From assembly GCF_028728205.1 (NCBI RefSeq), contig NZ_JAQYUU010000001.1:485318-549317 (forward strand): a stretch of DNA of 64,000 bases, read 5' to 3'. A model generated the notes under the pieces. It was given only the letters and a program-made list of their open reading frames with translations, made no database searches and was not told where the DNA came from. This DNA is from Clostridium sp. 'White wine YQ'. Its GTDB lineage: Bacteria > Bacillota > Clostridia > Clostridiales > Clostridiaceae. This document shows positions 54,644 to 64,000 of the stretch, one piece after another. Every line of letters begins with the position of its first letter. Position 1 is the first letter of the stretch. Both the position numbers and the translations under genes were made by a program.

Positions 54644-55087
54644 ATGGTGGAAAAGAGTTTAGTACTAATTAAACCAGATGCTGTAGAAAGAAATTTAATA
54701 GGAAAAATAGTTGATGCATATGAGTCAAATGGTCTAAAAGTAATAGCAATGAGATTGTTAAAGGTTTCTGAAGGGTTAGCAGAAATACATTACAAAGAAC
54801 ATGAAGGAAAAGCTTTTTATAAGAGTTTAATTGGGTATATTACAAGAAGCCCATTATGTGCATTAGTTTTAGAAGGGGAAAATGCCATAAGTGAGATAAG
54901 AAGAATAAATGGTGCGACAGACCCTAAAGCAGCTGAAGCAAATACAATTAGAAGCTTATATGCAATTGATAAAACAGAGAATTCAGTTCATGCATCTGAT
55001 TCAAAAGAAAGTGCTTTAAGAGAGATTAGTTTATGGTTTCCAGAAGTAATTAATAAATTAGAATTAGAAAAAGAACATATATCTTAA
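54644..55087 (+). CDS. ndk: Nucleoside diphosphate kinase
   Basis: A 147-residue enzyme: VLIKPDAVERNLIG at the start and the catalytic His116 in NSVHASDS. It moves phosphate from ATP to other nucleoside diphosphates. AAGGAGGG precedes the ATG. Single-gene unit. Confidence 0.95.
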   Translation: MVEKSLVLIKPDAVERNLIGKIVDAYESNGLKVIAMRLLKVSEGLAEIHYKEHEGKAFYKSLIGYITRSPLCALVLEGENAISEIRRINGATDPKAAEANTIRSLYAIDKTENSVHASDSKESALREISLWFPEVINKLELEKEHIS

Positions 55088-55097
55088 AAGTTATAAA

Positions 55098-55136
55098 AAT
55101 AGCCCCAGAATACAGTATTTATTCTGGGGCTATTAA
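55098..55136. terminator. Bidirectional intrinsic terminator
   Basis: AGCCCCAGAA pairs with TTCTGGGGCT; serves ndk and the facing pot operon. Confidence 0.85.
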
Positions 55137-56993
55137 TTAGTTACTCTTTATTTCTAGCCATGCATCATCATAGAGTTTTAAGCTGTCTCCTAAGTCTACA
55201 AATACTTCACATTTATCTAATAATTCATCTGAAGGATATGATGCAGGATTATTTTGAGTATCTTCATCTAGAAGCTTATATGCTTCCTTATTTGGAGTAG
55301 AGTAACCAATGTATTCTACATTTTGTTTTGCATTTTCAGGATCACATAAGAAGTTAATAAATGCTTCTGCTTCTTCTGTATGAGGCGAATCCTTAGGAAC
55401 TACTAAGGTATCAAACCATTTATTACTACCTTCCTTAGGAACTACATATTCTAAGTCAGGGTTTTGCTCCATCATGTATACAGCATCTCCTGACCATACT
55501 GTAGCAAGGGCAGCTTCTCCGCCTATCATTCTATCTTTAACTTCATCTACTACATAGGCTTTAACAAGAGGTTTTTGTTTTATTAATTCTTCTTTTGCTT
55601 CATTTATTTCTTTTGGATCTGTTGTATTTATTGAGTATCCAAGTCTTTTTAATGAAATAGCCATAGTATCTCTTATGGAATCAAACATCATTATTTGTTT
55701 TGAATATTTAGAATCCCAAAGTATATTCCATGAATCAACTGGATCAGTAACCATGGTCTTATTATAAATAATACCAACAGTTCCCCACATATAAGGAACA
55801 GAGTATTCATTTTTAGGATCATATGATAAGTTCTTGAACTTATCATCAATGTATTTATAGTTTGGAATATTATTAAAATCTAATTTTTCAACCATATCTT
55901 CTTTTATCATCTTTTGAAGCATATAGTCTGAAGGCACTACAATATCATAGCTGGAATTTCCACCTTTTAATTTTTGATACATAATTTCATTTGTATCATA
56001 TTCTTCATAATTAACCTTAATTCCAGTTTCATCTTGGAATTTTGTTATAAGCTCTTTATCAATATAGTCACCAACATTAAATACATTTAAAACTTTTCTA
56101 TCAGATTTCTTCTTGCCATATATAGCAAATGAAGTAACTAAAAGTATTATAACCAATGCAAACGCCATAGCTCTATTTCCATTCTTGTTACTGCTTGGCT
56201 TATTTTTCTTAACTGGTTCCTTTGATAAATCTTTTTTGTTTACCAAGATTAATAGTGTTAGTACTGTAATAAACATTAAAGTTGAGAGGGCATTAATCTC
56301 AGGCTTTATACCACGTCTAGCCATTGAGAATATTTCTATTGATAGGTTAGAGACTCCTGAACCTGTAGTAAAGAATGAAATTACAAAATCATCAATAGAC
56401 ATAGTAAAGGCCATAATGAAGCCAGAAACAATTCCAGGGGTAATTTGAGGAATTATTATTTTTCTCATTGCATAGCTTGGTGTTGCCCCTAAATCTAATG
56501 CAGCTTCTGTTATATTGCTTGGCATCTGTTTTAGCTTTGGTAAAACAGATAAGATAACATATGGAATATTAAATGTTATATGAGCTAACATAAGTGTTTT
56601 AAAGCCAAAGGTTAAATGCATAAAAACAAATAAACTCATTAGAGCTATTCCTGTAACAATGTCTGGGTTTAAAACAGGTAAATAGTTAATATTAAGAATT
56701 AATTTTTTTGTTTTACCTCTCATGTTATAAATACCAATGGCAGCTATAGTTCCAACTATAGTAGAAATAACTGAGGATGATAAAGCTACTAATAAAGTGT
56801 TATAAAGAGCTTTAAGTATTTTATCGTTATCAAGTAACGCTTGATACCACTTTAATGTAAAGCCTTCCCAAGAAGCCATCGATTTTGAGCTATTAAAGGA
56901 AAAAACTATTAATGCAAGTATTGGTGCATATAAAAATAAATATATTAAGAACATATACACCTTAGAGCTAATCTTTTCTAAGGTCTTCATCAT
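55137..56993 (-). CDS. potCD: Polyamine ABC transporter, fused permease and binding protein
   Basis: A 618-residue fusion. Residues about 1-255 form a PotC permease with six helices and the EAA-type loop (EAALDLGATPSYAMRKIIIP). A linker carries an additional membrane helix (about 273-294, AMAFALVIILLVTSFAIYG), so the following binding domain (about 300-618) lies outside: VLNVFNVGDYIDKELI, YDIVVPSDYMLQKM, WGTVGIIYNKTM, GEAALATVWSGDAVYMM. This replaces the usual lipid-anchored PotD. It imports spermidine or putrescine with PotA and PotB. Start overlaps the potB stop by 4 bases. Last gene of the operon. Confidence 0.93.
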   Translation of the reverse strand: MMKTLEKISSKVYMFLIYLFLYAPILALIVFSFNSSKSMASWEGFTLKWYQALLDNDKILKALYNTLLVALSSSVISTIVGTIAAIGIYNMRGKTKKLILNINYLPVLNPDIVTGIALMSLFVFMHLTFGFKTLMLAHITFNIPYVILSVLPKLKQMPSNITEAALDLGATPSYAMRKIIIPQITPGIVSGFIMAFTMSIDDFVISFFTTGSGVSNLSIEIFSMARRGIKPEINALSTLMFITVLTLLILVNKKDLSKEPVKKNKPSSNKNGNRAMAFALVIILLVTSFAIYGKKKSDRKVLNVFNVGDYIDKELITKFQDETGIKVNYEEYDTNEIMYQKLKGGNSSYDIVVPSDYMLQKMIKEDMVEKLDFNNIPNYKYIDDKFKNLSYDPKNEYSVPYMWGTVGIIYNKTMVTDPVDSWNILWDSKYSKQIMMFDSIRDTMAISLKRLGYSINTTDPKEINEAKEELIKQKPLVKAYVVDEVKDRMIGGEAALATVWSGDAVYMMEQNPDLEYVVPKEGSNKWFDTLVVPKDSPHTEEAEAFINFLCDPENAKQNVEYIGYSTPNKEAYKLLDEDTQNNPASYPSDELLDKCEVFVDLGDSLKLYDDAWLEIKSN

Positions 56994-57826
56994 AATAGTG
57001 CACCACCTTCCTTATCAGATTCACCTTCATATCTAGATAATAATGCCATTGAAATTAAAATTATTATCATCATAAATATTGAAATTGCTGATCCGAAATT
57101 CCAGTCACCTATATTAGTAAATTGTTGTTCGATTAAGTTACCAACAAGCATATATTGTCCACCGCCTAATAGGCTGGAAATTATAAAAGTAGATACTGCA
57201 GGCATAAATACCATAGTAATCCCTGACATAACTCCAGGTATTGATAGTGGGAAAATTACTCTTTTAAATAGTATACGTCTATCAGCACCTAGGTCTTGCG
57301 CTGCACTTATTAAATCACTATCTATTTTAATTAATACTGTATAAATTGGTATAACCATAAAGGGAAGAAAGTTATAAATCATTCCTAATATAACTGTCCC
57401 ATCATTATAAAGTAAATTTAGTGGTCCTATACCTATATAACCAAGAAGTGTATTTATAATTCCATTTTTGCCTAGTATAGCAAGCCATGAATAAGTTCTA
57501 AGTAAAAAGTTCATCCACATTGGCAATATGAATAACATAATTAAAACATTTCTTTTACCTACATTCATCTTTGAAATCATGTACGCAATAGGGTATCCCA
57601 TAACTAGACATGCTACTGTAGAAATAATAGCAAGCAATAAACTTCTTCCGAAAACTTTAAGATATTGTGGTGATATAAGTTTTTGGTAGTTTTCTAAGCT
57701 AAATACATATTGAGAATCAATTTTTTTAGTGAAGCTGAAAAATAATACAATAATTAGAGGAACTACTATGAAAAGTAAACTCCATAATAAATAAGGATAG
57801 GCAGCAAGGCCCCTTTTCTTATTCAT
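56990..57826 (-). CDS. potB: Polyamine ABC transporter permease
   Basis: A 278-residue permease with six helices and the EAA-type loop ([20 protein letters not shown]) that docks the ATPase. It starts inside the last codons of potA (8-base overlap) and ends overlapping potCD by 4 bases, so the genes are translated together. Confidence 0.93.
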   Translation of the reverse strand: MNKKRGLAAYPYLLWSLLFIVVPLIIVLFFSFTKKIDSQYVFSLENYQKLISPQYLKVFGRSLLLAIISTVACLVMGYPIAYMISKMNVGKRNVLIMLFILPMWMNFLLRTYSWLAILGKNGIINTLLGYIGIGPLNLLYNDGTVILGMIYNFLPFMVIPIYTVLIKIDSDLISAAQDLGADRRILFKRVIFPLSIPGVMSGITMVFMPAVSTFIISSLLGGGQYMLVGNLIEQQFTNIGDWNFGSAISIFMMIIILISMALLSRYEGESDKEGGALL

Positions 57827-58868
57827 TTTCTGAAACCTTTCTCATAATGTGTATATCTTCAGGATATATATCCATCCCAATGATATCTCCAGGTTTTGCA
57901 TTTTTAGTGTTGTGAATAATCCAGCTTCTATCGTTTTCTATAACTTCGATTTCATAGTGAACACCTTTAAATATTACAGAATTAACCTTGCCTTTAAGCA
58001 TACCCTTTTCACTATCAGTTATCTTAATATCTTCAGGTCTAATAACAACTTGAATTTCTTCATTTATTTCGAAACCTTTATCAACGCAGTCAAAATCTTT
58101 ACTGCAGAAATTCACTTTATAATCTTCAAGCATGATACCATTTATTATGTTACTCTCACCAATAAATTTAGCAACAAAAGCATTTGAAGGCTCATTATAA
58201 ATATCTTCTGGAGTTCCCATCTGTTGAATTATCCCTTTATTCATAACAATAATTTTATCAGACATAGTTAGGGCTTCTTCTTGATCATGAGTTACAAAAA
58301 CAAAGGTTATACCTAATTTTTTTTGTATCTTTTTTAATTCTAATTGCATTTCTTTTCTTAACTTTAAGTCTAAGGCACCAAGAGGCTCGTCCAAAAGAAG
58401 AACCTTAGGCTCATTAACTAATGCACGTGCAATTGCTATTCTTTGTTGTTGGCCTCCTGAGAGAGATTCAATGCTACGTTCTTCAAAGTTTTCCAAAGAA
58501 ACTAATTTAAGTATTTCTTTAATCTTCGAATCAATTTCATCTTTAGGTAACTTTTTAATTTTTAATCCAAAAGCTATATTCTCATATACGTTCATATGAG
58601 GGAATAGAGCGTACTTTTGAAAAACGGTATTAAGGGGTCTTTTATATGGAGGTATATCATTAATATTGCTTCCCTCAAAAATAACTTCACCTGAATCGGG
58701 ATTTTCAAAACCACCTAAAATCTTTAATGTTGTAGTTTTTCCACAACCACTTGGACCTAAAAGTGTTATAAATTCATTTCTTTTAATATTCATACTAATG
58801 TTGTTTAGTACAACATTGTCTTCATAAGATTTAGTTAAAGTTTTTATTTCTATAATATTTTCTCCCAA
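57819..58868 (-). CDS. potA: Polyamine ABC transporter ATPase
   Basis: A 349-residue ATPase: Walker [10 protein letters not shown], signature [15 protein letters not shown], Walker B VLLLDEP, His switch [11 protein letters not shown], and a C-terminal TOBE domain (about 240-345). Drives PotB/PotCD at the inner membrane face. AAGAGGTG precedes the ATG. It follows the regulator gene by 23 bases. Confidence 0.95.
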   Translation of the reverse strand: MGENIIEIKTLTKSYEDNVVLNNISMNIKRNEFITLLGPSGCGKTTTLKILGGFENPDSGEVIFEGSNINDIPPYKRPLNTVFQKYALFPHMNVYENIAFGLKIKKLPKDEIDSKIKEILKLVSLENFEERSIESLSGGQQQRIAIARALVNEPKVLLLDEPLGALDLKLRKEMQLELKKIQKKLGITFVFVTHDQEEALTMSDKIIVMNKGIIQQMGTPEDIYNEPSNAFVAKFIGESNIINGIMLEDYKVNFCSKDFDCVDKGFEINEEIQVVIRPEDIKITDSEKGMLKGKVNSVIFKGVHYEIEVIENDRSWIIHNTKNAKPGDIIGMDIYPEDIHIMRKVSENE

Positions 58869-58891
58869 AATAAAGCACCTCTTTCTGATTA

Positions 58892-59431
58892 CTAAAATGA
58901 TGGTGGAGTACTAATCCAAATTACTTTCGCAGGAGTTTTTCCTGCATTTGAAATATAATGATTTTCTCGTGGTTTAAAATAGAAGCTCTCGCCTTTTCTA
59001 ACCTTATATTTCTTTTCACCGATATGAAGAAAAATAACCCCAGATAGTACATATCCAAATTCTTCACCTTCATGAGGCTCTTCTTCTGTATACCTGCCAT
59101 CAGGTTCTAAATTTATCATTATTGGTTCCATTTCATTTTTTTGTGCATTAGGTACTAGCCACATTAAAGAGTATTTAAGTTCATTATTTTCTGTTTCAAA
59201 CATATCATCCTTTGTAAAAGCGATTCTTTCCTGGTTATCTTCACTAAAGAATTCAGTTAAGTTTGTACCTAGGATTTCAAGAATATCCATTAAGGTTGCA
59301 ATTGAAGGAGAAGTTAAATCATTTTCTAACTGAGAAATAAAACCTTTTGAAAGCTCACATCTATTTGCTAATTCTTCTTGTGTAAGTTGTTTTTCTATTC
59401 TTAATCTGCGGATTTTTTCACCTATTTGCAT
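58892..59431 (-). CDS. XRE-family regulator with cupin domain, probable polyamine repressor
   Basis: A 179-residue PuuR-like protein: helix-turn-helix about 1-60 ([37 protein letters not shown]) and a cupin sensor about 105-175 ([16 protein letters not shown] and [13 protein letters not shown]). It stands first in the pot operon. Proteins of this type bind polyamines or related ligands and repress uptake or breakdown genes. Its own upstream has the TAAAC/GTTTA motif also found before speD. Regulator role is inferred from layout. Confidence 0.85.
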   Translation of the reverse strand: MQIGEKIRRLRIEKQLTQEELANRCELSKGFISQLENDLTSPSIATLMDILEILGTNLTEFFSEDNQERIAFTKDDMFETENNELKYSLMWLVPNAQKNEMEPIMINLEPDGRYTEEEPHEGEEFGYVLSGVIFLHIGEKKYKVRKGESFYFKPRENHYISNAGKTPAKVIWISTPPSF

Positions 59432-59496
59432 TTGATTTTCCTCCCGTATAATTTATAAATAAATAGTTGAGTTAATTTCATAAAAGCATAATTTAC

Positions 59497-59525
59497 TAAA
59501 CATAAAGTTTAAAAATACTAAACAA
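59497..59525. promoter_or_regulatory. 29-bp polyamine-regulon motif before the pot operon
   Basis: TAAAC (59497), five bases, GTTTA (59507), seven bases, TAAAC (59519), followed by AA, the same block order and spacing as the motif copies before speD. It lies in the 256-base spacer between the pot regulator and the divergent gene at 59688, so it could act on either. Confidence 0.65.
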
Positions 59526-59687
59526 CATTATATAGATTTTAATTTTAAAAATCAATAAATAGTTGGAAAATTATATGAGAAAAATATTTGTTTAACAAGA
59601 ATTAAAAAGTTTTCTGATAATTCATTTGATTAAAAGGTGAAAATATGAGATATTATTAATATAATATAGAAAATATTAGGTGATATT

Positions 59688-60767
59688 ATGGAAAGTAATT
59701 TTTATAGAAGAGATGGAAAATTAGTTTATATAAAACAACCAGAGTTTTCGGAACTCAAATTTGTTCAAAACTTATGGAATGACAGAGAAACCATGGACGG
59801 TATTGGGGGAATATATCATTTTCCAGAGGAAAAATGGAAGGTCTTTTATCATAAAATGGTTGCGCCTTCTGATGGAAAGAACTTCTATTGTTTAGTATAT
59901 AATTTAGATGATGTACCAGTTGGAGAAGTAAGCTTTCATGGTTATGACTCAGCAGCAAAGATTGCAAGATTTAATATAAAAATCCAAGGAAAATATAGAA
60001 ATAATGGATATGGCCGAGAAGCTATAAGATTGCTATTAGAATATTATTTCCTTGAATTTGGTGGCAATATTATGATGGAAAAAGCTAAACAGGAATTTTC
60101 AAATGAATTCATTAGTTCCTTAGGTTTTGAAGTTACAAGAAGGGACAAGGGTGAGATAACCTATCAAATATCCAAGGAAACATTTAAAGCTTTATCCAAT
60201 AATGAAAAGAAAAATGTATGTTGCATTTTATATCCGGGTGTAGATTTGATAGAAGTTTCATTTACTTTCGAGCTATTTAATTTAATTAATAAATTTAATG
60301 GGGAAGAAGTATTTAAGCTATATGTTATTGGTGATGAAGAAGTGGATCTATCTAATGGAATGAAGATAATACCATCCCATTCTTATGAAGCAGAAGTAAG
60401 TCCTAATATTATTATAATGCCGGGTGGATGTGTTTGTTTAGAAAATAATAAAATCTCAAGCTTCATAGATAAATTCTATAAGGATAGTGACTATATTTTA
60501 GCTACAGGACATGGAATAATGACTATAGCAAAGTGTGGAATATTAAAAAATCATATCATTGCAGCATTAGAAGAAGATAGACAACAACTTTTAAATATGT
60601 CTCCAAGTTCTAAGATAGCAGAATTGAGCTATGTAGATACAGGAAAAATTATTACAACTGTTGGAGGAAAAAGTTCTATTGAGGGAACTTTAAAAATTAT
60701 AGATAATATATTAGGAAATGAAAAGACAAAAGATTTAAAAGAATACTTAAGTATACATAAAAAATAA
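59688..60767 (+). CDS. GNAT acetyltransferase fused to a DJ-1/PfpI-like domain
   Basis: A 359-residue fusion. Residues about 1-170 form a GNAT domain (VPVGEVSFHGYD, FNIKIQGKYRNNGYGREAIRL). Residues about 180-350 form a DJ-1/PfpI-like domain (VCCILYPGVDLIEVSFTFEL, PNIIIMPGGCV, GTLKIIDNI). The nucleophile elbow, normally with Cys, reads ILATGHGIM, so the Cys is replaced, and protease or glyoxalase action is unlikely. The second domain may instead bind a ligand and steer the acetyltransferase. It runs divergent from the pot operon. Confidence 0.8.
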   Translation: MESNFYRRDGKLVYIKQPEFSELKFVQNLWNDRETMDGIGGIYHFPEEKWKVFYHKMVAPSDGKNFYCLVYNLDDVPVGEVSFHGYDSAAKIARFNIKIQGKYRNNGYGREAIRLLLEYYFLEFGGNIMMEKAKQEFSNEFISSLGFEVTRRDKGEITYQISKETFKALSNNEKKNVCCILYPGVDLIEVSFTFELFNLINKFNGEEVFKLYVIGDEEVDLSNGMKIIPSHSYEAEVSPNIIIMPGGCVCLENNKISSFIDKFYKDSDYILATGHGIMTIAKCGILKNHIIAALEEDRQQLLNMSPSSKIAELSYVDTGKIITTVGGKSSIEGTLKIIDNILGNEKTKDLKEYLSIHKK

Positions 60768-60797
60768 GATGGACGCTTGTCCATCTTATTTTTTAAA
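60759..60797. terminator. Bidirectional intrinsic terminator
   Basis: AAAAAATAAGATGGAC pairs perfectly with GTCCATCTTATTTTTT around GCTT. Confidence 0.9.
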
Positions 60798-61100
60798 CAC
60801 GTTTTTTATTAAGAATATAATATCTTTAAATATACTTATGTATTCAGTAATATTTTCCTTTGCAACTATTACATCTGCAGTAGTCTCAGTTACAACTTCA
60901 CTGACATCCTTAACGTTATCAGTTATATCTGCCATATTTTTAATTATGTTTGTTAGGGAGCCTTTATTAGATTCTAGTATTGAGTTAACGTTGCTTAATA
61001 CCTGAATTAATTTTCTCAAAACAAATATTAAATAAATTATTGCAACAAAAAATGCAATTGCAATTATTCCCCAAAATAGATATCTTATATCAATTAACAT
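60786..61100 (-). CDS. DUF948-like membrane protein
   Basis: A 104-residue protein with one N-terminal membrane helix (about 7-28) and a long helical part in heptads with NVNSILESNKGSLTNIIKNM and VKDVSEVVTETTADV, like the DUF948 general stress proteins. It starts 14 bases after the YtxH-like gene and shares its operon. It is anchored with the coil in the cytosol or at the membrane face. Function unknown. Confidence 0.75.
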   Translation of the reverse strand: MLIDIRYLFWGIIAIAFFVAIIYLIFVLRKLIQVLSNVNSILESNKGSLTNIIKNMADITDNVKDVSEVVTETTADVIVAKENITEYISIFKDIIFLIKNVFKK

Positions 61101-61114
61101 ATTAAATCCTCCAT

Positions 61115-61501
61115 TTATTCGGTGAATGTTTCAGTGTCTGATTCATCTTCCTTGATATCATCTTGAGCAGAGCTAACGTTAGCTTTGTTTTTCTTTTCCT
61201 CTAAATATGAAGAAATTTTACTTTTAGCTTCTTTTATATTGGAGACTGTAGTTTCTTTTTTATCCTTAGCTAGATTTTTTGCTTCTTCAACTTTTAGTTT
61301 TATATTTTCATTTGCTTTTGAATAACCTTCTATAATATCATTTCTTGTTTCTTTTCCTGATTTAGGTGCAAGCAGAATTCCACCAACAACACCAGCTGTT
61401 ACACCAGCAGCAGCACCTAAAGTAACCTTTTTTGCTGTTTCAATCTTTTTCTTTCTTTTTTGTGCTTTTCTTTTTTCTTCAATTAAACCTTTTAAACCCA
61501 T
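61115..61501 (-). CDS. YtxH-like protein
   Basis: A 128-residue protein: basic front, a small hydrophobic Gly/Ala segment (AAAGVTAGVVGGILLAPKSG), characteristic of YtxH proteins, and a long Lys/Glu/Ala helix with an acidic end. Such proteins are stress-linked and sit at the membrane. Partner of the following DUF948-like protein. Confidence 0.8.
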   Translation of the reverse strand: MGLKGLIEEKRKAQKRKKKIETAKKVTLGAAAGVTAGVVGGILLAPKSGKETRNDIIEGYSKANENIKLKVEEAKNLAKDKKETTVSNIKEAKSKISSYLEEKKNKANVSSAQDDIKEDESDTETFTE

Positions 61502-61559
61502 AGTACTTTACCTCCATTAGTTTGATAAGTTTATTATACTACTTAGTACAATAATGGAC

Positions 61560-61603
61560 AACAAAAAACAAGAAAGAGATGGATTGAGTTCCATCTCTTT
61601 CTT
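61560..61603 (-). terminator. Intrinsic terminator of the penicillin-binding protein gene
   Basis: On the minus strand AAGAAAGAGATGGA pairs with TCCATCTCTTTCTT, followed by GTTTTTTG. Confidence 0.85.
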
Positions 61604-61605
61604 AT

Positions 61606-64000
61606 TTAGTTATTTTTAGGCTTTCCTGTGTTATTAGTTTCATTACCATCTAAGTCAACATTGCTATCATTGTTATTAGCAGGTTGATTTCCTTGAACTG
61701 GGACACCAGTAGTAGGAGACTTAGTTGGTTGTACGGTATAATCATCTTGCTCAGTAGGAAGAATGTATTGGGCATCTTTTACATAAGAATTATCCGTGTT
61801 CCATGGCTTCTTTATAAAAACTCTTTCCTCAACTAACTCTTTAGGGGTATTATCAGTTGCTAATTTATTATTTAATTTGTTAACCTTAGCTGATACATGG
61901 ACATCGCAGGTTTCTGTAGGTTCTGCACCATCTATAACCCAATCTTCAACAACTTTACTTCCTCTAGGATCCTTTGAACATAAATCTGTAGGAATTTTAC
62001 CTGAAAGGCTACATAAGGCCATTTTCTTAATTCCAGAAGGTACAGGGATTTCTTTATCTGCTAAACCTTCATGGGCTTTTTCCATGATTTTTCCCCAAAT
62101 AGGAGTTACAACAGCACCACTTTCACCTTTTATTTCAGTAGGAACATCATATCCAACCCATATAGCTGCTGAAAGATATGGTGTTAACCCAGCAAACCAT
62201 AAATCCTTATTTTCAGTAGTAGTACCTGTTTTACCAGCAACAGGCATTGAACCCCATTTTGCATGTGAAGCAGTGTAATGTTCAACTGGTTCTTTAAGCA
62301 AATCATAAGTTATATATGATGCTTGAGGTGATAATACGCTTCTTGTTTCAGGTTTCTTTTCTAAAAGTACCTTTCCAGTTGCATCTTGAACCTTTGTATA
62401 TAGAATACCTTCAGTATAAGTACCATTGTTTCCAAATGTACCATAGGCTGCAGCCATCTTATATGGATTACCTCCATCTGGGTCGCTTGGATCATTATTA
62501 AACTGACCTAAGGCAACGGAAGCTATAGAAGTTCTAGATTGATTGTTATATTTTAATCCAAACTTTTCACCATACGCTACACCATTTTTTATTCCAACTT
62601 TATCTTCAGTTAATACAGCAACGATGTTCTTTGAATATCTTAAACCTTCACGAATTGATATAAGACCAGAAAAATCATTTCGTGATTGGTTACGTGGGTC
62701 ATATGCTTTGCCATCTGTAGAATATTTCATACCTATTTCTTTAGGAATAGGAGCATCATTAATACCAGTTGCTGGGTTTATTAGTTTCATGTCTATTCCA
62801 GGACCATATACAGTTAGTGGCTTAGTAGAAGAACCGATAGGTTTTAAAACATTATAAGCTCTGTTTAAAGAATTAGCAGCTTTAGGTTCTTTTCTACCAC
62901 CAACCATTGCCTTAACTTCTCCAGTATGATAATCCATAATTACAGCAGCAGCTTGAAGTTTTGGGATTCCATTTTCATCAAGTACTTCTGGATTACCAAC
63001 ATTAAAATTATTTCTATCATCTAATACACTTTGAGTATAATCTTGAAGTTCTTTATCCATGGTAGTATATATTTTTAATCCACCATTAGCAATTAATTTG
63101 CTAACTTCATCATCACTTAATTTAAGTTGTTCCTTTAAATCCTTTTTAACTTGTGAAATAACAGGGTTTGAGAACCACTCATAATTTAATTTATAAGATA
63201 TAGTCTGAGTTTTAAATTCAAATTTTTTCCCATCAATATCTTTTATTGCTTGATCATAATCAGCTTGAGAAATTTTACCTAAATCTTTCATTTTAGTAAC
63301 TACTGTTTTTGTTCTATTTAAGTATGGAGTAGGATCCTTTTGCATTGTTGGATTATAAGCACTGTAGTAAGATGGTGCTTGAGTAAGCCCAGCAATATAT
63401 GCGCATTGAATTAAGTTTAATTCTTTAGCTGGTTTACCAAAGAAATACATTGAAGCAGCTTCAACACCATAGATTTTACCCCCAAGTGGAATTGTGTTTA
63501 AGTAAGCTTCTAAAATTTGATCTTTTGAAAGTAATTTTTCTAATCTAGTAGCTAAGTAAGCTTCTTTTATTTTTCTATTTAGTGAAACCTCATTTGTTAG
63601 AATGGTGTTTTTTAATAATTGTTGGGTAAGAGTAGATCCTCCATGAAGACCTGATTTACCAGAAACTTTGTTTTTAACATCAATAAGTACAGAGCCAAGA
63701 ATTCTCTTAACATCTACACCACTATGTTCATAAAATCTTTCATCTTCTATTGAAACATAGGCATTTTTTAGATTATCAGGCATATCTTTAAATGGGATAA
63801 TACGACGTTCCTCATCTGAATGAACCGTATCTATAACATTACCATCGTTATCATAGAGGGTTGAGGGTTGGCTCAAATTTAGAACTGAATTAACATCTAA
63901 ATCAGGTGCATTCTTTATTATGGCATAAGCATACCCCCCTGCAACTACAAGTAAAGTTAGTGCTATAAAAAATAAGGAAAGTAAAATATTCCTAAATATA
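61606..64000 (-). CDS. Class A penicillin-binding protein (PBP1A type), 5' end beyond the window
   Basis: The frame continues to the right edge through a membrane helix (about 63900-64000, FFIALTLLVVAGGY), so the true start is outside; the TTG at 63876 is not a start. From there: glycosyltransferase domain (EDERFYEHSGVDVKRI, GGSTLTQQLLKN, LEAYLNTIPLGGKIYGVEAA), transpeptidase with SSTK in IGSSTKPL, SKN in YSKNIVAVL and KTG in AGKTGTTTE, then an unordered Pro/Thr/Asn tail. It builds and cross-links peptidoglycan outside the membrane. A terminator follows; two small envelope genes lie downstream. Confidence 0.95.
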   Translation of the reverse strand, partial: IFRNILLSLFFIALTLLVVAGGYAYAIIKNAPDLDVNSVLNLSQPSTLYDNDGNVIDTVHSDEERRIIPFKDMPDNLKNAYVSIEDERFYEHSGVDVKRILGSVLIDVKNKVSGKSGLHGGSTLTQQLLKNTILTNEVSLNRKIKEAYLATRLEKLLSKDQILEAYLNTIPLGGKIYGVEAASMYFFGKPAKELNLIQCAYIAGLTQAPSYYSAYNPTMQKDPTPYLNRTKTVVTKMKDLGKISQADYDQAIKDIDGKKFEFKTQTISYKLNYEWFSNPVISQVKKDLKEQLKLSDDEVSKLIANGGLKIYTTMDKELQDYTQSVLDDRNNFNVGNPEVLDENGIPKLQAAAVIMDYHTGEVKAMVGGRKEPKAANSLNRAYNVLKPIGSSTKPLTVYGPGIDMKLINPATGINDAPIPKEIGMKYSTDGKAYDPRNQSRNDFSGLISIREGLRYSKNIVAVLTEDKVGIKNGVAYGEKFGLKYNNQSRTSIASVALGQFNNDPSDPDGGNPYKMAAAYGTFGNNGTYTEGILYTKVQDATGKVLLEKKPETRSVLSPQASYITYDLLKEPVEHYTASHAKWGSMPVAGKTGTTTENKDLWFAGLTPYLSAAIWVGYDVPTEIKGESGAVVTPIWGKIMEKAHEGLADKEIPVPSGIKKMALCSLSGKIPTDLCSKDPRGSKVVEDWVIDGAEPTETCDVHVSAKVNKLNNKLATDNTPKELVEERVFIKKPWNTDNSYVKDAQYILPTEQDDYTVQPTKSPTTGVPVQGNQPANNNDSNVDLDGNETNNTGKPKNN

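Overview
The window is AT-rich (most third codon positions and spacers are A or T), uses strong AGGAGG ribosome sites, ends most genes with U-tailed hairpins and carries a T-box leader, an LPXTG wall protein, a cobalamin MetH, ferredoxin-dependent oxoacid oxidoreductase genes and a ClpP paralogue. This gene content and style point to an anaerobic Firmicute, most likely Clostridium sensu stricto; the genus is an inference and no species is claimed.

Region by region. 1-7.1 kb is a polymorphic-toxin locus: the 3' end of an Rhs protein with a pre-toxin linker and a C-terminal toxin tip, its presumed immunity gene, a KptA-type RNA 2'-phosphotransferase, and then a run of small immunity-like genes alternating with headless or stop-riddled toxin tips and broken copies. 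Diverged direct repeats lie at the cassette borders. 7-19 kb is a patchwork of single genes: a PD-(D/E)xK-like protein, a GH1 phospho-glucosidase, an isochorismatase, a PadR/membrane pair, acetyltransferase, DUF1003, cupin, a methyltransferase with an in-frame UGA, a LUD protein, a DUF3997 lipoprotein, a HIT protein, a phosphoesterase and a MerR regulator. 19-26 kb holds a TetR-MMPL exporter operon with a clear operator and a large wall-anchored GH30 glycosidase. 26-32 kb has CorA, an NamA-type flavin reductase, an AraC-HTH/ClpP pair, a second PadR/membrane pair and an iron-sulfur protein. 32-45 kb has a propeller-sensor histidine kinase, the korAB-type oxidoreductase, carbonic anhydrase, MetH and a D-hydroxyacid dehydrogenase. 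45-53 kb has amtB-glnK, a tandem 97-bp repeat, speDE and a T-box-controlled leuA. 53-64 kb has a glucosaminidase, acylphosphatase, ndk, a polyamine transport operon (regulator-potA-potB-potCD), a GNAT/DJ-1 fusion, small envelope proteins and a class A penicillin-binding protein that runs off the right edge.

How the parts work together. Polyamine synthesis (speDE) and uptake (pot operon) are 8 kb apart but share a 29-bp motif built from TAAAC/GTTTA blocks, twice before speD and once before the regulator of the pot operon, which suggests one regulon under the XRE-cupin protein. The two PadR/membrane pairs share a GCAAGGTATT motif next to inverted repeats in their promoters. The most unusual part of the window is the Rhs cassette graveyard, where at least three displaced toxin tips and four to five presumed immunity genes can be read. 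No tRNA, rRNA, CRISPR array, transposase or phage integrase was seen.
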